Shown here: piece by piece, positions 46,293-56,985 of the stretch | Layout: every line of letters starts with the position of its first letter | How positions within the stretch are numbered: position 1 is the stretch's first letter | Origin: Thioalkalivibrio sp. HK1 | GTDB lineage: Bacteria; Pseudomonadota; Gammaproteobacteria; HK1 | DNA: 64,000 bases | Direction of reading: 5' to 3' | Assembly: GCA_000583135.1 (NCBI GenBank) | Contig: JFBG01000012.1 | Location: 1 to 64,000, forward strand | Made by a program: the position numbers and the translations under genes | Notes under the pieces: generated by a model | The model's database searches: none | What the model was told of the DNA's origin: nothing | What the model saw: only the letters and a program-made list of their open reading frames with translations

Positions 46293-47273
46293 CTAAGCGG
46301 CCTTCTCCTGGCGGCGGCGAGCGGCGGATTTGCGAGCGTGGGCAAGCAGGGCATCTCGAACCCACTCGCCCTCCTCCCAAGCCTTTCGCCGAGCCGCCAA
46401 GCGTTCGCGATTGCAAGGACCGTCGCCCTTGATGACCGCGAAGAATTCCCCCCAGTCGGGATCGCTGAAATCGTAGCGATGCTCGTCCTCGTTCCAACGC
46501 AAGTGGGGATCGGGGATCTTGAGCCCGAGAAAATCGGCCTGCGGCACCGTCTGATCCACGAATTTCCGGCGCAGATCGTCATTGGTATCGAATTTGATCT
46601 TCCATGCGATCGAGCGCTTGGAATGCACGCTGTCTCGATCCGGGGGGCCGAACATCATCAGCGTGGGATACCAAAAACGATCCAGCGCATCTTGTGCCAT
46701 CCGTCTTTGCGCATCGCTGCCTTTGGCCATTTTGATCATGATATCGAAGCCTTGGCGCTGATGAAAGGATTCCTCCTTGCAGATACGAACCATGGCCCGC
46801 GCATAAGGCCCGTAGGAGCAGCGTTGGAGCGGCACCTGATTCATGATCGCCGCGCCGTCGACAAGCCATCCGATGGCGCCGATATCGGCCCAACTCAAGG
46901 TCGGATAGTTGAAGATCGAGCTGTATTTCATGCGCTCGTCGAGCAGTTGGGCGGTCAGCTCGTCTCGAGAAACCCCCAAGGTCTCGGCGGCGCAATAAAG
47001 ATAAAGACCGTGACCGGCCTCGTCTTGCACCTTGGCCAGCAAAATCGCCTTGCGCTCCAAGGTCGGCGCCCGGTTGATCCAATTGCCCTCGGGTAATTGG
47101 CCGACGATTTCGGAATGGGCATGCTGACCGATCTGACGGATCAGGGTCCGCCGATAATCCTCGGGCATCCAATCTGCGGGCTCGATCTTCTCACCGGCAT
47201 CGATACGAGCCTGAAAGGCCCGCACCCTTCGATCGTCCTCATCGCCCGAAGGCGAAACCGTTGACGTGCGCAT
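46293..47273 (-). CDS. paaA: Phenylacetyl-CoA epoxidase catalytic subunit (PaaA)
   Basis: A 326-residue diiron oxygenase subunit that forms the 1,2-epoxide of phenylacetyl-CoA. Iron-ligand motifs are visible as [13 protein letters not shown] and [13 protein letters not shown] (E-x-x-H pairs). Other family segments include [25 protein letters not shown] and FFGLKIPDP-like [26 protein letters not shown] precedes ATG 47273. It is first in the minus-strand paaABCDE operon. Downstream pathway genes paaG, paaZ, paaF and paaH are not in this window. Confidence 0.95.
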   Translation of the reverse strand: MRTSTVSPSGDEDDRRVRAFQARIDAGEKIEPADWMPEDYRRTLIRQIGQHAHSEIVGQLPEGNWINRAPTLERKAILLAKVQDEAGHGLYLYCAAETLGVSRDELTAQLLDERMKYSSIFNYPTLSWADIGAIGWLVDGAAIMNQVPLQRCSYGPYARAMVRICKEESFHQRQGFDIMIKMAKGSDAQRRMAQDALDRFWYPTLMMFGPPDRDSVHSKRSIAWKIKFDTNDDLRRKFVDQTVPQADFLGLKIPDPHLRWNEDEHRYDFSDPDWGEFFAVIKGDGPCNRERLAARRKAWEEGEWVRDALLAHARKSAARRRQEKAA

Positions 47274-47350
47274 GATCCACCTCCCTCGTTCGAAGCATCG
47301 ACCTTGATCGATCCGCCACTGCGAGAAGCGATCGGTCAAGACACCCTTGG

Positions 47351-48331
47351 CTAGCCGGCGCCCCCCTTGACGTAGGGTACACCGCAGGCCTTGGGGGGGA
47401 TGGCCTTGCCGACGAAGCCTGCGAGTATCACCACCGTCAAGATGTAGGGTAGGGCGTCGAGCAGTTGCAGCTGCAAATGGATGGAAAAGTGGCGTTCGAA
47501 GAGATCGGGGCGCAAAGACAGAGCCTGCAAGAATCCGAACAGCAGGCATGACCACAGGGCGGCCCACGGGCGCCACTTGGCGAAAATGAGGGCGGCCAAG
47601 GCGATGAATCCGCGGCCTGCGGTCATCTCGTTGACGAAGCCGGCATGCAATCCGGTGGCCATGTAGGCCCCGGCGAGGCCGCATAGAACACCGCATAAGA
47701 TCACGGCGATATAGCGAAGACCGACGACCGAGATCCCCGCGGTCTCCACCGCATCCGGCGCCTCGCCGGCGGCCCGCAGCCGCAACCCCAAACGCGTGCG
47801 GTAGAAAATCCACCACGTCATCGGTACCAACGCCAAGGATAGATAGACCAAGATCGTATGCCCCGATATCAACTCCGCATAGAGGGGTCCGACGAGGGGG
47901 ACTTGGGCCACGATCCCCTCGAAAGGCAAGTGCAAGGCGTCGAAGCGGCTTCCTCCCTCGAGCGCCGGGGTATGCCCGCCGAGTCCGAACCAGCTTCTGG
48001 CGATCATCGCGGTCATGCCGACGGCGAGAAAATTGATGGCGATCCCGGAGATCAACTGATTGCCGCGAAAGCTGATCGAAGCCAGCCCGTGCAACAAGGC
48101 CAACACCACGGAGGCGAGGACTCCGGCGGCGAGCCCCGTCCATACCGAGTCGGTGAGAAAAGCGACGGCGGCGGAGAAAAAAGCCGCCGCCAGCATCTTG
48201 CCCTCGAGACCGAGATCGAAGACCCCGGCCCGTTCGGAAAAAAGCCCGGCAAGACAAGCCAGCAGCAAGGGAGTCGAAAGCCGCAAGGTGGAATCGAGAA
48301 CGGGGATGAGATCGGCGGCAAGTTCGCTCAC
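47351..48331 (-). CDS. Nucleoside-type ABC transporter permease (second permease)
   Basis: A 326-residue inner-membrane permease of the BmpA-associated family. It has about ten hydrophobic segments; the block [28 protein letters not shown] and the C-terminal [18 protein letters not shown] are typical of YufQ/NupQ-like subunits for nucleoside or purine uptake. Start is GTG 48331 overlapping the previous permease stop (GTGA). Last gene of a four-gene importer operon. Confidence 0.88.
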   Translation of the reverse strand: MSELAADLIPVLDSTLRLSTPLLLACLAGLFSERAGVFDLGLEGKMLAAAFFSAAVAFLTDSVWTGLAAGVLASVVLALLHGLASISFRGNQLISGIAINFLAVGMTAMIARSWFGLGGHTPALEGGSRFDALHLPFEGIVAQVPLVGPLYAELISGHTILVYLSLALVPMTWWIFYRTRLGLRLRAAGEAPDAVETAGISVVGLRYIAVILCGVLCGLAGAYMATGLHAGFVNEMTAGRGFIALAALIFAKWRPWAALWSCLLFGFLQALSLRPDLFERHFSIHLQLQLLDALPYILTVVILAGFVGKAIPPKACGVPYVKGGAG

Positions 48332-49446
48332 GCTTTGCTCCTTGCTCGCTTTGATCTCGCCAAAAGGCGCTCGATCGGCATGCGCACCATATTGTCAAGG
48401 GCTCCGGTGAAGAGGATGACGAGGGCTTGGATCACGACGATCAACTCGCGCGGGATCGACGTCCACAACGCGAGCTCCGCCCCGCCTTGATAGAGAAATC
48501 CGAACAGGATCGAGGCGAGAACGATCCCCAAGGGATGGCATCGACCCATCAGGGCGACGGCGATGCCGATGAAGCCCGCCCCCTCGGTGGGATTGAGGAT
48601 CAACCTCTCGCTCTCCCCCATCGTGGCGTTGAGCGCCATCAATCCCGCCAAGGCCCCGGACAAGCCCATCGCGATCAAGGTGATGCGAAAAGGATCGATG
48701 CCCGCATAGCGAGCGGCATTCTCGGAATGCCCGAAGGTGCGAATTTCATAGCCGGTACGGGTACGCCAGAGAAAAAACCATAGGAGGATCGCCGCCGCCA
48801 CGGATAAAAAGGCGGTGATATTGGCCGGGGTGGATTTGGAAAAGGCGAACCCCAAGGGGGAGAGGATATCGTGCAGGGTCGGCAGGTGAACCGCATCGGG
48901 GAACAATGCGCTGCCGGGGGCCACCGACCCTTCGGGGCGCAGATGATTGACCAGCAGATAGTTGAGGAGGGCGGCGGCGATGAAATTGAACATGATCGTG
49001 GTGATCACGATATGGCTGCCGCGGCGGGCCTGCATCCACGCCGGGATCAGCGCCCAAAAAGCGCCGAAAAGCGCAGCCCCGATGCCGCAGCCGAGCAGAG
49101 CCAAACTCCAATGCGGCCATGGGATATGCAGCGCGACGAGGGCCGTGCCCAGCGCCCCGAGCATGGCCTGACCCTCGCCCCCGATATTGAACAGCCGCGC
49201 ATGAAAGGCCACGGCGAAGGCCAAACCCACGAAGATGAAATTGGTCGCGTAATAGAGGGTATAGCCCCACCCGTAGGCCGATCCCAAAGCCCCGCTGACC
49301 ATCAAGGCCGCGGCCTCGAAGGGATCCTCGCCGATACCGGCGATGATCAGCGCGCTGATCGAAAAGGCTAGGAAAAGCGAGATGATGGGGATCAAAACGA
49401 TATCGACCCGATCCGACATGGTTCGCTGCATCGGGCGAATCCCCAT
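48328..49446 (-). CDS. Nucleoside-type ABC transporter permease (first permease)
   Basis: A 372-residue permease with about nine membrane segments, related to YufP/NupP. It includes [42 protein letters not shown], best seen as the family block [12 protein letters not shown], and [18 protein letters not shown] near the C-terminus. The start may be the ATG at 49446 or nearby in-frame ATGs (49431, 49419). It lies 11 bases after the ATPase gene and overlaps the second permease. Confidence 0.88.
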   Translation of the reverse strand: MGIRPMQRTMSDRVDIVLIPIISLFLAFSISALIIAGIGEDPFEAAALMVSGALGSAYGWGYTLYYATNFIFVGLAFAVAFHARLFNIGGEGQAMLGALGTALVALHIPWPHWSLALLGCGIGAALFGAFWALIPAWMQARRGSHIVITTIMFNFIAAALLNYLLVNHLRPEGSVAPGSALFPDAVHLPTLHDILSPLGFAFSKSTPANITAFLSVAAAILLWFFLWRTRTGYEIRTFGHSENAARYAGIDPFRITLIAMGLSGALAGLMALNATMGESERLILNPTEGAGFIGIAVALMGRCHPLGIVLASILFGFLYQGGAELALWTSIPRELIVVIQALVILFTGALDNMVRMPIERLLARSKRARSKA

Positions 49447-49457
49447 TCAAACGACTG

Positions 49458-51053
49458 CTAGACGACGCCGGCCATCAACAACCCCAGTTCGCGCTCGTCG
49501 GTTTCCTTCGCCGGACGCTCGCCCATGATGCGGCCGCCGAACATCACCATGATTCGATCCGCAAGCGACAGGATCTCTTCGAGCTCCACCGAAACCAGCA
49601 AAATCGCCTTGCCCGCATCGCGCAATGCGATGATCCGGCGGTGGATGAATTCGATGGCCCCGATATCCACCCCCCTCGTAGGCTGACCGATCAACAAAAT
49701 ATCCGGCTCGGCTCCGATCTCCCTCGCCACCACGATCTTTTGCTGATTGCCTCCGGAAAAATCCCGCGCCGCGCGGCCGGGATCGGGAGGACGGATATCG
49801 AATTGCGTGATATGCCGTTTCGCTTCGCTTCGGATCGCGGATCGGTCCATCAGCGCCCCGGTGCCGTATCCGAAAGAGCGGTGGTAGCCCAAGATAGCGT
49901 TTTCCTCCACCGAAAACCCCATCACCAGCCCCACGCCTTGGCGATCCTCGGGGATATGGGCAAGGCCTGCAGCCCGCCTCGACCCGGCATCGATGCCGCT
50001 ACCGGAAAGGGCGACCTCGCATCCTTTGATACGCACGCTTCCCTTCGCCCGCCGATAGCCTGCGAGCACTTCGAGCAGCTCCGATTGTCCGTTGCCCGCA
50101 ACCCCGGCAATTCCGAGGATCTCGCCGGCGCGCAGGGAAAAATCGATGCCCGCCAAGGGCGAAGCGGGGGTCTCGGTGCCGGTCTCGATATGCAGGTTCT
50201 CGACTTCGAGCAAGGTATCGCCCAAGCAGGCGCAGGGCTTGTCGATCTGCAACGAGACCTTGCGCCCGACCATGCGCTCGGCCAGTTCCTCGATGTCGGT
50301 GGCGGCGGTGGCGACGGTGGCCAGCATCCGGCCTTGGCGCATCACCGAAACGGTATCGGTGACCTCCATGATTTCGCGCAATTTATGGGTGATCAGGATG
50401 ATGGTCTTGCCTTCGCTGCGCAGCCGGCGCAGGATGGCGAACAGCCGGTCGGCCTCGGCGGGGGTCAGCACCCCGGTGGGCTCGTCGAGAATCAACACTC
50501 GGGCTTGTCGATAGAGGGCTTTTAAGATCTCGACCCTTTGACGCTGACCGATCGAAAGGTCTTCGATCTTGGCATCCGGAGGCGCTTCCAACTCGTATTC
50601 CCGCTCGATATCCATGAGTTCTCGACGGGCCTTGGCGAGGACCGGGCGCAGCAAAGCGCCCTTTTCCGAGCCGAGGATGATATTTTCCAAGACGGTGAAA
50701 TTCTCGACCAGCTTGAAATGCTGGAAGACCATACCGATCCCGGCGGCGATGGCGGCTTGACTGTCGTGGATATCGACCCGCCGACCGTCGATGAGAATTT
50801 CGCCCTCGTCGGCTTGATAAAAACCGTAGAGGATCGAGACCAAGGTCGATTTGCCGGCCCCGTTCTCTCCGATGATGCCGTGGATCGTCCCCGGCATGAC
50901 CGACAGGTCGATCTCCCGATTGGCCTGCACAGGGCCGAAGGCGCGCGAGATCCCCCGCAACTCGATGGCGGGTGGCGAGACCGGTGGCGAGGCATTCGGC
51001 GAGCGTTGCCCGGACGGCATCGAAGCATGCGTCGATGCGGGCGTCGACGTCAT
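49458..51053 (-). CDS. Nucleoside-type ABC transporter ATPase with two nucleotide-binding domains
   Basis: A 531-residue tandem ATPase. Domain 1 has Walker A GENGAGKST, LSIGQRQRVEIL signature, LILDEPTGVL Walker B. Domain 2 has the degenerate Walker A GVAGNGQSE, signature FSGGNQQKIVVAR and LLIGQPTRGVD, the asymmetric arrangement normal for this sugar/nucleoside ATPase family. The ATG at 51053 overlaps the binding-protein stop (ATGA) and is preferred over 51068. A Pro/Ser-rich leader of about 30 residues precedes domain 1. Confidence 0.88.
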   Translation of the reverse strand: MTSTPASTHASMPSGQRSPNASPPVSPPAIELRGISRAFGPVQANREIDLSVMPGTIHGIIGENGAGKSTLVSILYGFYQADEGEILIDGRRVDIHDSQAAIAAGIGMVFQHFKLVENFTVLENIILGSEKGALLRPVLAKARRELMDIEREYELEAPPDAKIEDLSIGQRQRVEILKALYRQARVLILDEPTGVLTPAEADRLFAILRRLRSEGKTIILITHKLREIMEVTDTVSVMRQGRMLATVATAATDIEELAERMVGRKVSLQIDKPCACLGDTLLEVENLHIETGTETPASPLAGIDFSLRAGEILGIAGVAGNGQSELLEVLAGYRRAKGSVRIKGCEVALSGSGIDAGSRRAAGLAHIPEDRQGVGLVMGFSVEENAILGYHRSFGYGTGALMDRSAIRSEAKRHITQFDIRPPDPGRAARDFSGGNQQKIVVAREIGAEPDILLIGQPTRGVDIGAIEFIHRRIIALRDAGKAILLVSVELEEILSLADRIMVMFGGRIMGERPAKETDERELGLLMAGVV

Positions 51054-52111
51054 GAATTCGCCGGACACTCGCTGTCGTCGGTGTAGTTGTGCACCACGAT
51101 CCGGCCCGAGGCGATGGCGTCGAAGGCTTCGTCCACCGCCGCTTTCATCTTCGCATCGACCAAGTCCGCATTGTGCTCGTCCAAGGCGACCCCCAATCCC
51201 CCGTTGGCAAGCCCCATCACGCTAACCCCGGCGCTCGCCGCCTCACCGCCTTTGAAAGCCTCGTAGACGATATTGTCCACTCGCTTGAGCATCGAGGTCA
51301 GCACCGAACCGGGATGGAGGTGATTCTGATTGCTGTCCGCTCCGATGGAAAGAATCCCCTCGTCGGCCGCGGCCTGCAAAATGCCCACATTGGTCCCGCC
51401 GGCCGCTGCGAAAACCACATCCGCTTTTTGCGCCGCTTGGGATCGGGTCAGTTCCGCACCCTTGATCGGATCGTTCCACGCCGCCGAGGTCGTTCCCGTC
51501 ATATTGCGAATCACCCTCGCTTCGGGGTTGGCGGCCTCGACCCCCAAGGCATAGCCGCAGGCAACCCTTCGGATCAACGGAATATCCATCCCCCCGACGA
51601 TCCCCACGGTGTCGGTGCGAGTCGCAAGACCCGCCATCACCCCGACCAAATAGCTCGCCTCATGCTCGTTGAAGACCACCGAGCGCACATTCGGCGCTTC
51701 CACCACGCTGTCGATGATGACGAAATTCGTTTCCGGATAGTCGGGGGCGACGATCTCCAAGGTCGTTGCGAAGGTGAATCCGACCATCACCACCGGATTG
51801 GCCCCTCTTTCGGCGAAGCGCCTTAGGGCCTGCTCGCGCTGGGCTTCCGATTGCAGCTCGATTTCCAAAAAGCGCCCGCCGGTCTCGTCCCCCCAGCGTT
51901 TCGCCCCGGTATAGGCCATCTCGCTGAACGATTTATCGAATTTCCCGCCGAGATCGTAGATGACCGCAGGCTGCGCCCAAACCATCGGAGCCACCAGCAT
52001 CAGCAGCAGCGATCCGACAAGACCCCTGAGCCTTGGAATTGCCGCGGATATCGATCCTCGCATCGGATCGTCTGCGGAAAAAATGCTCCTTGGCCGATGA
52101 TAAGTTTTCAT
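51050..52111 (-). CDS. BMP-family (nucleoside) substrate-binding protein
   Basis: A 353-residue periplasmic receptor of the BmpA/Med family that typically binds purine nucleosides. The signal segment is LVGSLLLMLVAPMVWA with type I cleavage, no lipobox Cys. The mature start VIYDLGGKFDKSFSEMAYTGAKRW is diagnostic, as is the later DSNQNHLHPGSVLTSMLKRVD. GGAGACGAGG lies just before ATG 52111; an inner ATG at 52063 is possible. First gene of a receptor-ATPase-permease-permease operon. Confidence 0.88.
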   Translation of the reverse strand: MKTYHRPRSIFSADDPMRGSISAAIPRLRGLVGSLLLMLVAPMVWAQPAVIYDLGGKFDKSFSEMAYTGAKRWGDETGGRFLEIELQSEAQREQALRRFAERGANPVVMVGFTFATTLEIVAPDYPETNFVIIDSVVEAPNVRSVVFNEHEASYLVGVMAGLATRTDTVGIVGGMDIPLIRRVACGYALGVEAANPEARVIRNMTGTTSAAWNDPIKGAELTRSQAAQKADVVFAAAGGTNVGILQAAADEGILSIGADSNQNHLHPGSVLTSMLKRVDNIVYEAFKGGEAASAGVSVMGLANGGLGVALDEHNADLVDAKMKAAVDEAFDAIASGRIVVHNYTDDSECPANS

Positions 52112-52595
52112 TCCTCGTCTCCTTCGTCGATGAGCCCCGCTATCATCGTCTCATTCAAGACGACCATCGAGATGTCTCATCGCATCTTGTCCTCTTCCAA
52201 AAGCCGATGGATCTCGTTTTTCGGGCTGTTGTTTCAGTACCCCTTTGCCCCGGGCCATTCCATCGAGCGATGATTCATAAGATATCCTATCAAATTCGAT
52301 AATGGAAGAAACGACTCGGATCCCGAATCGAAGGGCATCGACGATTCGCTTTTCGCGAGCGCTCGACGATCCGAAATCCCTTTATCCCTTTCAAAGCGAA
52401 CCCTTTTTATATCGGGCCATCGGCTCGATGCGATGGATCGTCATCGAGTTGCCGACGCCAAGTTGCCGACACCTACGATGCTGTCGGCTCATGGACGCAC
52501 GATTCGATCGCGCTTGATATCCTTTTAAAATCCACCGATCCGATCGATGTTCGAAGCGATACGCAAAAGGCACGACCGATAAAAGACCATAGAGG
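52112..52595. other. Divergent gap between nucleoside importer and HrpA gene
   Basis: About 480 bases with promoters expected in both directions. I see AT-rich patches near 52270-52310 and 52390-52420 but no clear riboswitch fold, hairpin terminator or open frame with a start signal. Confidence 0.4.
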
Positions 52596-55500
52596 ATGTC
52601 CTCGTCGATGGGCGGATCCACCGCAACTCCACCGCGAAATCTCGCAAGCCAAGCCAACGCCCTGCTGGCTCGTCTCGATCGATGCATGGCGGCCGATGCC
52701 GAGCGCTTTCGCCGACGCTTGCTTCGCCTTCATCTGCGAAAAGGAGCGAAGAGCGAAGGCGATCTCGATCGCAAGGCCAAGGCCATCGCCGCGATCCGAC
52801 AGGAGATCGAGAACTCGATCGCTCTTAAGCAGCGCCGTCTTTCATCCATCGAAGGCCTTCGGCCGCGACTTCATATCGACGAAGACCTGCCCATCGCCGC
52901 CCATGCCGATACCATCGCCGACGCCATCGAGAAGCATCCGTTGATCCTCGTCACCGGGGCCACCGGCTCCGGCAAGAGCACCCAACTTCCGAAGATCTGC
53001 CTTCGCGCCGGGCGTGCAAAGAGGGCGATGATCGGTCATACCCAACCCCGACGCCTTGCCGCCCGCAGCATCGCCGCTCGCATCGCCGACGAGATGGGAA
53101 GCGAGGTGGGAGGGCTTGCGGGATTGAAGGTGCGCTTCCATCAGCGGATCGATCCCTCGACCTTGGTCAAATCGATGAGCGACGGGATCTTGTTGGCGGA
53201 GACTCGAAGCGATCCGGATCTCCTCGCCTACGATACGTTGATCATCGACGAAGCGCACGAGCGCAGCCTCAATATCGATTTCCTGCTCGGCTATTTGCAG
53301 CGATTGATCCCGCGCCGCCGGGACTTGCGGGTGGTGATTGCCTCGGCCACATTGGAAGCCGATAGGTTGGCGCGTTTTTTCGGATCGGCACCGGTGATCG
53401 ATGTCCCCGGAAGAAGCTGGCCGATCGATATCCGCTATCGCCCCGGCGAGCCGGGCTTCGATATTGCGGATAAAGTGGCCGCGGGCCTCGAAGAACTGCG
53501 CCATGAACAAGGCGATGTGCTGGTCTTTCTTTCCGGCGAGCGCGAAATCCGCGATGTCGCAGGCCGGGTGGAGGATATGGCCTTGCCGGATACGCAAGTC
53601 TTCTTGCTTCATTCGCGTCTTTCGGATGCCCGGCAGCAAGCCCTCTTCGATCCCCCCTCGTCCCCCGCTCGGCGCCGGATCGTGCTGGCGACCAATATCG
53701 CCGAGACCTCCTTGACCGTACCGGGGATCCGTTTCGTGATCGATGCCGGTACCGCGCGGATCAGCCGCTACGCCCATCGCACCGGGGTGCAGCGATTACC
53801 GGTGGAGGCCATCTCCCGCGCCGCCGCCGACCAACGCGCCGGACGCTGCGGCCGCACCGCACCCGGGATATGCATCCGGCTCTATGACGAAGAGGATTTT
53901 CTCGCCCGCCCCGCCCACCTCGAGCCCGAAATCAAGCGAGCGGACTTGTCGGCGGTGCTGCTGCGGATGCTCGCCATGGGGATCGCCGAGGTCGATGATT
54001 TTCCCTTCGTCGACCCTCCGGATCATCGCTTGGTCAGTGACGGCCTTCGTCTGCTGCGCGAAGTCGGAGCCATCGACGATGCAAGAAACCTGACCCGGAT
54101 CGGCCGCAATCTCGCCCGCCTGCCCTTGGATCCCCGCATCGGGCGCATTCTGCTGGCCGCCGATAGCCTTGAATGCATCCCTGAGGCTCTGGTGATCGTC
54201 AGTTTTTTGAGCGTGCCGGATCCGCGCGATCGCTCATCCGGCAAAAAAGGAGCGGCGGGGGCGCATACACGCTTCGCCGACTCCCGCTCCGACTTCCTCG
54301 GCATCATCAATCTTTGGCATCGGGCGCGCAAGGCGGGATCGGCAAAATCCGCGCTGCTCGGATTTTGCCGTCGTCATTTCCTTTCTCCGATGCGGATGCG
54401 GGACTGGTTCGAGGTGCACGATCAACTCCGCACCCTTTGCCGCGAGATCGGGCTTTCGGTGCCCGATGCCCGACGCACCGCAAAAGGTGGATATGAAATC
54501 GCCCCGCCCGGGAAAATTCATCGCGCGCTGCTGGCCGGTCTGCTGCGCTTCGTCGGCGGACTCACCCCGGAAGGCGATTACGCCGGTTTGCGCGGGAGCC
54601 GCTTTCGCCTGGCATCGGCCTCGGTTCTGGCCAAAACCGGCGCCCCTTGGATCGTCACCGCCGCGGTGGTGAATACCGAGCGCCCCTTGGCCTTCACCGC
54701 CGGGCGGATTCGGGCACAGTGGGTGGAAGAGGCGGCGGCCGGTCTCGTGCGCCGCACCCACTTCGACGCTTTTTTCGATCCCCGGCGCGCCGAGGCCATG
54801 GTGCACGAGCAGGTAACGCTCCACGGGCTGGTGTTGATCCCCAAACGCAAGGTGCGCTACGCCCCGATCAGCCACGCCGGAGCGCGGGAGATCTTCTTGC
54901 GATCGGGGCTGGTCGAGGGCGGCTACCCTTGCCACCATCCTTTCGCCGAAGCCAACGCCCGCACCCTGGCCCGATTGCGCACCCTCGAGGATAAGTTGCG
55001 CAGCCCGGGATATTTGGTACGAGAAGATGCCATCGCCGCCTTCTTCGATGCTCGTCTTCCGGACGAGATCGTCGACGGACGCAGCTTCGAGCAATGGCTA
55101 TCCTCCCTCGACGCCGCCGGGACTTGCGCCCTCGAATTTCTCATCGAGGATATCCTGCCCGCAACGCTCGAGGAGCGGATCCCTTCGATCGATCCGAAAA
55201 GCCCTCCCTTGCCAAGAGCGCTACCCGAGATCATGCAAGGCGGATTGAACGCCCCCTTCCCCGATACCCTGCAAGTCGGCGATCACACCATCCCCCTTCG
55301 CTATCGCTTCGCCCCCGGCGAAGAGGACGACGGCGTCAATGCCACCTTGCCCTTGGACGGCCTGCCGCACTTGGATATCGCGAAATTCGAGTGGCTGGTA
55401 CCCGGGATGCTGGAGGAAAAAACGCTGGCGCTGCTGCGCGCTCTGCCCAAGGGCATCCGCCGAAGGATGATGCCGCTGGCGGATGTCGCCAAAGCCATCG

Positions 55501-56762
55501 TCAGCGCACCCCGGCCACCCGGTCTTTCGCTGCGAGGGGCGATCGCCCGCCATCTCGATCGCCTAAGGGCCATCGATATCCCGGCGCAAGCCTGGGATCC
55601 GGATCGTTTGGAGCGATTGCTTCCGGCATGGCTGTTCATGCGTTTCGAGATCGTGGATCGAAGCGGGGCGGTCATCGCCTGCGGAAGACATCTGGACCGC
55701 TTGGAACGGCAGATTGCCCAAATACCCGGATCCGCCTCTTTTTCCCGCTCCCGCAAGGCGGGGCAAAGGAGGGCAAGGGGCGAGCCTGAATCGGACCTGG
55801 CCGCGCCGGGAGCGCAGATCCATCGCCGCTGGGATTTCGGAGCGCTCCCTCGGGAGGCCGAGGAATCGGGGTCGGATGTTTTTCGAATCGTGCATCTTGC
55901 CTTGCGCGATGTCGGCAATGGCGTTGTCATCGAACATTTCCAAAGCGCCCAAGCGGCTCGGCGCGCCCACGGGCAAGGATTGATGCGCCTTGTGGCCATC
56001 GCCGTTGAAAAAGATATCCGAGGAATCCTGCCTCGAGGCGGGGAGATGGAGCGGTTTTTTCTGCTTTTCGCCCGCAGCGGTGCCACCCCGGATTGGGTGG
56101 AACCCGCCCCGGCAAGCGCCGGATATCCCGCCATCGGCAGCGCAAGACGCGCCCGCGCCGACCTTGTCGACCGTGCGATCCGGCGGGCTTTTCTGACCTC
56201 CTTGCCCGATTCGCTGTCGGATCTCGTCGATATCCGAGATGCCTCGGGCTTCGATGCGCTATTGGCCGCCGGCCGGCCCGCTTTGGAGTCCGCGCTCGAA
56301 GACCTTTTGACGCAAACGATCTCGATCCTGCAAAGCGCCCTCGATTTGCGCGAAGCGATCGAGGATCCGCCCCGGCCCTTGCCCGGCGATTCCTTGCTCG
56401 ATATCCGCCGTCAGCTCGCCGGTCTCGTCCATCCGGAGTTTCTGGCGACCACGCCGACGGCGGCCTTCGCCTCCTTGCCCCGCTACCTGAAAGGACTACG
56501 GGTGCGGCTTGACAAACTTCGGCAAGGAGGGGCGAACGACCTTCGGCGCCTTGATGGGATCGCTCCCTTGCAAGCGAAGATGGAAGCCGCCGCTTGCGAT
56601 CGACGGGATCGCCGGCGACACGATGCCGAGCTGATCCGTTATCGCTGGATGCTGGAGGAATACCGACTTTCCGTCTTCGCTCAAGAGACCGGCTTGGCGT
56701 CCGACGGGATTTCCGAAAAACGACTGGACCGGCAATGGGCGCTGATCGAAGCCGGGGGGTAG
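52596..56762 (+). CDS. hrpA: ATP-dependent DEAH-box RNA helicase HrpA
   Basis: A 1388-residue helicase matching bacterial HrpA in length. It has Walker A GATGSGKST (121-129), HTQPRRLAARSIA, DEAH in IIDEAHERS (218-221), SATLEADRLARFF (motif III region) and QRAGRCGR (motif VI, about 410). The long C-terminal half with helicase-associated, OB-like and the HrpA-specific C-terminal domains is present, ending DGISEKRLDRQWALIEAGG. HrpA unwinds RNA and rescues stalled ribosomes on mRNA. It is a monocistronic-looking gene. The first ATG has a poor ribosome-binding site, so a start at 52608 or further in cannot be excluded. Confidence 0.93.
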   Translation: MSSSMGGSTATPPRNLASQANALLARLDRCMAADAERFRRRLLRLHLRKGAKSEGDLDRKAKAIAAIRQEIENSIALKQRRLSSIEGLRPRLHIDEDLPIAAHADTIADAIEKHPLILVTGATGSGKSTQLPKICLRAGRAKRAMIGHTQPRRLAARSIAARIADEMGSEVGGLAGLKVRFHQRIDPSTLVKSMSDGILLAETRSDPDLLAYDTLIIDEAHERSLNIDFLLGYLQRLIPRRRDLRVVIASATLEADRLARFFGSAPVIDVPGRSWPIDIRYRPGEPGFDIADKVAAGLEELRHEQGDVLVFLSGEREIRDVAGRVEDMALPDTQVFLLHSRLSDARQQALFDPPSSPARRRIVLATNIAETSLTVPGIRFVIDAGTARISRYAHRTGVQRLPVEAISRAAADQRAGRCGRTAPGICIRLYDEEDFLARPAHLEPEIKRADLSAVLLRMLAMGIAEVDDFPFVDPPDHRLVSDGLRLLREVGAIDDARNLTRIGRNLARLPLDPRIGRILLAADSLECIPEALVIVSFLSVPDPRDRSSGKKGAAGAHTRFADSRSDFLGIINLWHRARKAGSAKSALLGFCRRHFLSPMRMRDWFEVHDQLRTLCREIGLSVPDARRTAKGGYEIAPPGKIHRALLAGLLRFVGGLTPEGDYAGLRGSRFRLASASVLAKTGAPWIVTAAVVNTERPLAFTAGRIRAQWVEEAAAGLVRRTHFDAFFDPRRAEAMVHEQVTLHGLVLIPKRKVRYAPISHAGAREIFLRSGLVEGGYPCHHPFAEANARTLARLRTLEDKLRSPGYLVREDAIAAFFDARLPDEIVDGRSFEQWLSSLDAAGTCALEFLIEDILPATLEERIPSIDPKSPPLPRALPEIMQGGLNAPFPDTLQVGDHTIPLRYRFAPGEEDDGVNATLPLDGLPHLDIAKFEWLVPGMLEEKTLALLRALPKGIRRRMMPLADVAKAIVSAPRPPGLSLRGAIARHLDRLRAIDIPAQAWDPDRLERLLPAWLFMRFEIVDRSGAVIACGRHLDRLERQIAQIPGSASFSRSRKAGQRRARGEPESDLAAPGAQIHRRWDFGALPREAEESGSDVFRIVHLALRDVGNGVVIEHFQSAQAARRAHGQGLMRLVAIAVEKDIRGILPRGGEMERFFLLFARSGATPDWVEPAPASAGYPAIGSARRARADLVDRAIRRAFLTSLPDSLSDLVDIRDASGFDALLAAGRPALESALEDLLTQTISILQSALDLREAIEDPPRPLPGDSLLDIRRQLAGLVHPEFLATTPTAAFASLPRYLKGLRVRLDKLRQGGANDLRRLDGIAPLQAKMEAAACDRRDRRRHDAELIRYRWMLEEYRLSVFAQETGLASDGISEKRLDRQWALIEAGG

Positions 56763-56985
56763 GCGCATTCAAAGCCAAGTGATCGATGGATCGAAAACGA
56801 TATCGATCCGGGGCATCGCTCCCCGCCTGCGATCTCGATAAAGCGTCGCATCGAGATAATTCGCATCAAGATAAAGGGTCACCTCGAAATGAGACTTATC
56901 GAAAAAGGTCTCATCGATGTCACCGAACGCTTCATATCATCGACAAGTCGGATGATATCGCTTGCACAACCGGAGCCATCAATCG

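Noticed and set aside
52112-52595. Purine riboswitch upstream of the nucleoside importer
   Set aside because: I could not find the conserved three-way junction or pairing; only weak direct repeats are present.
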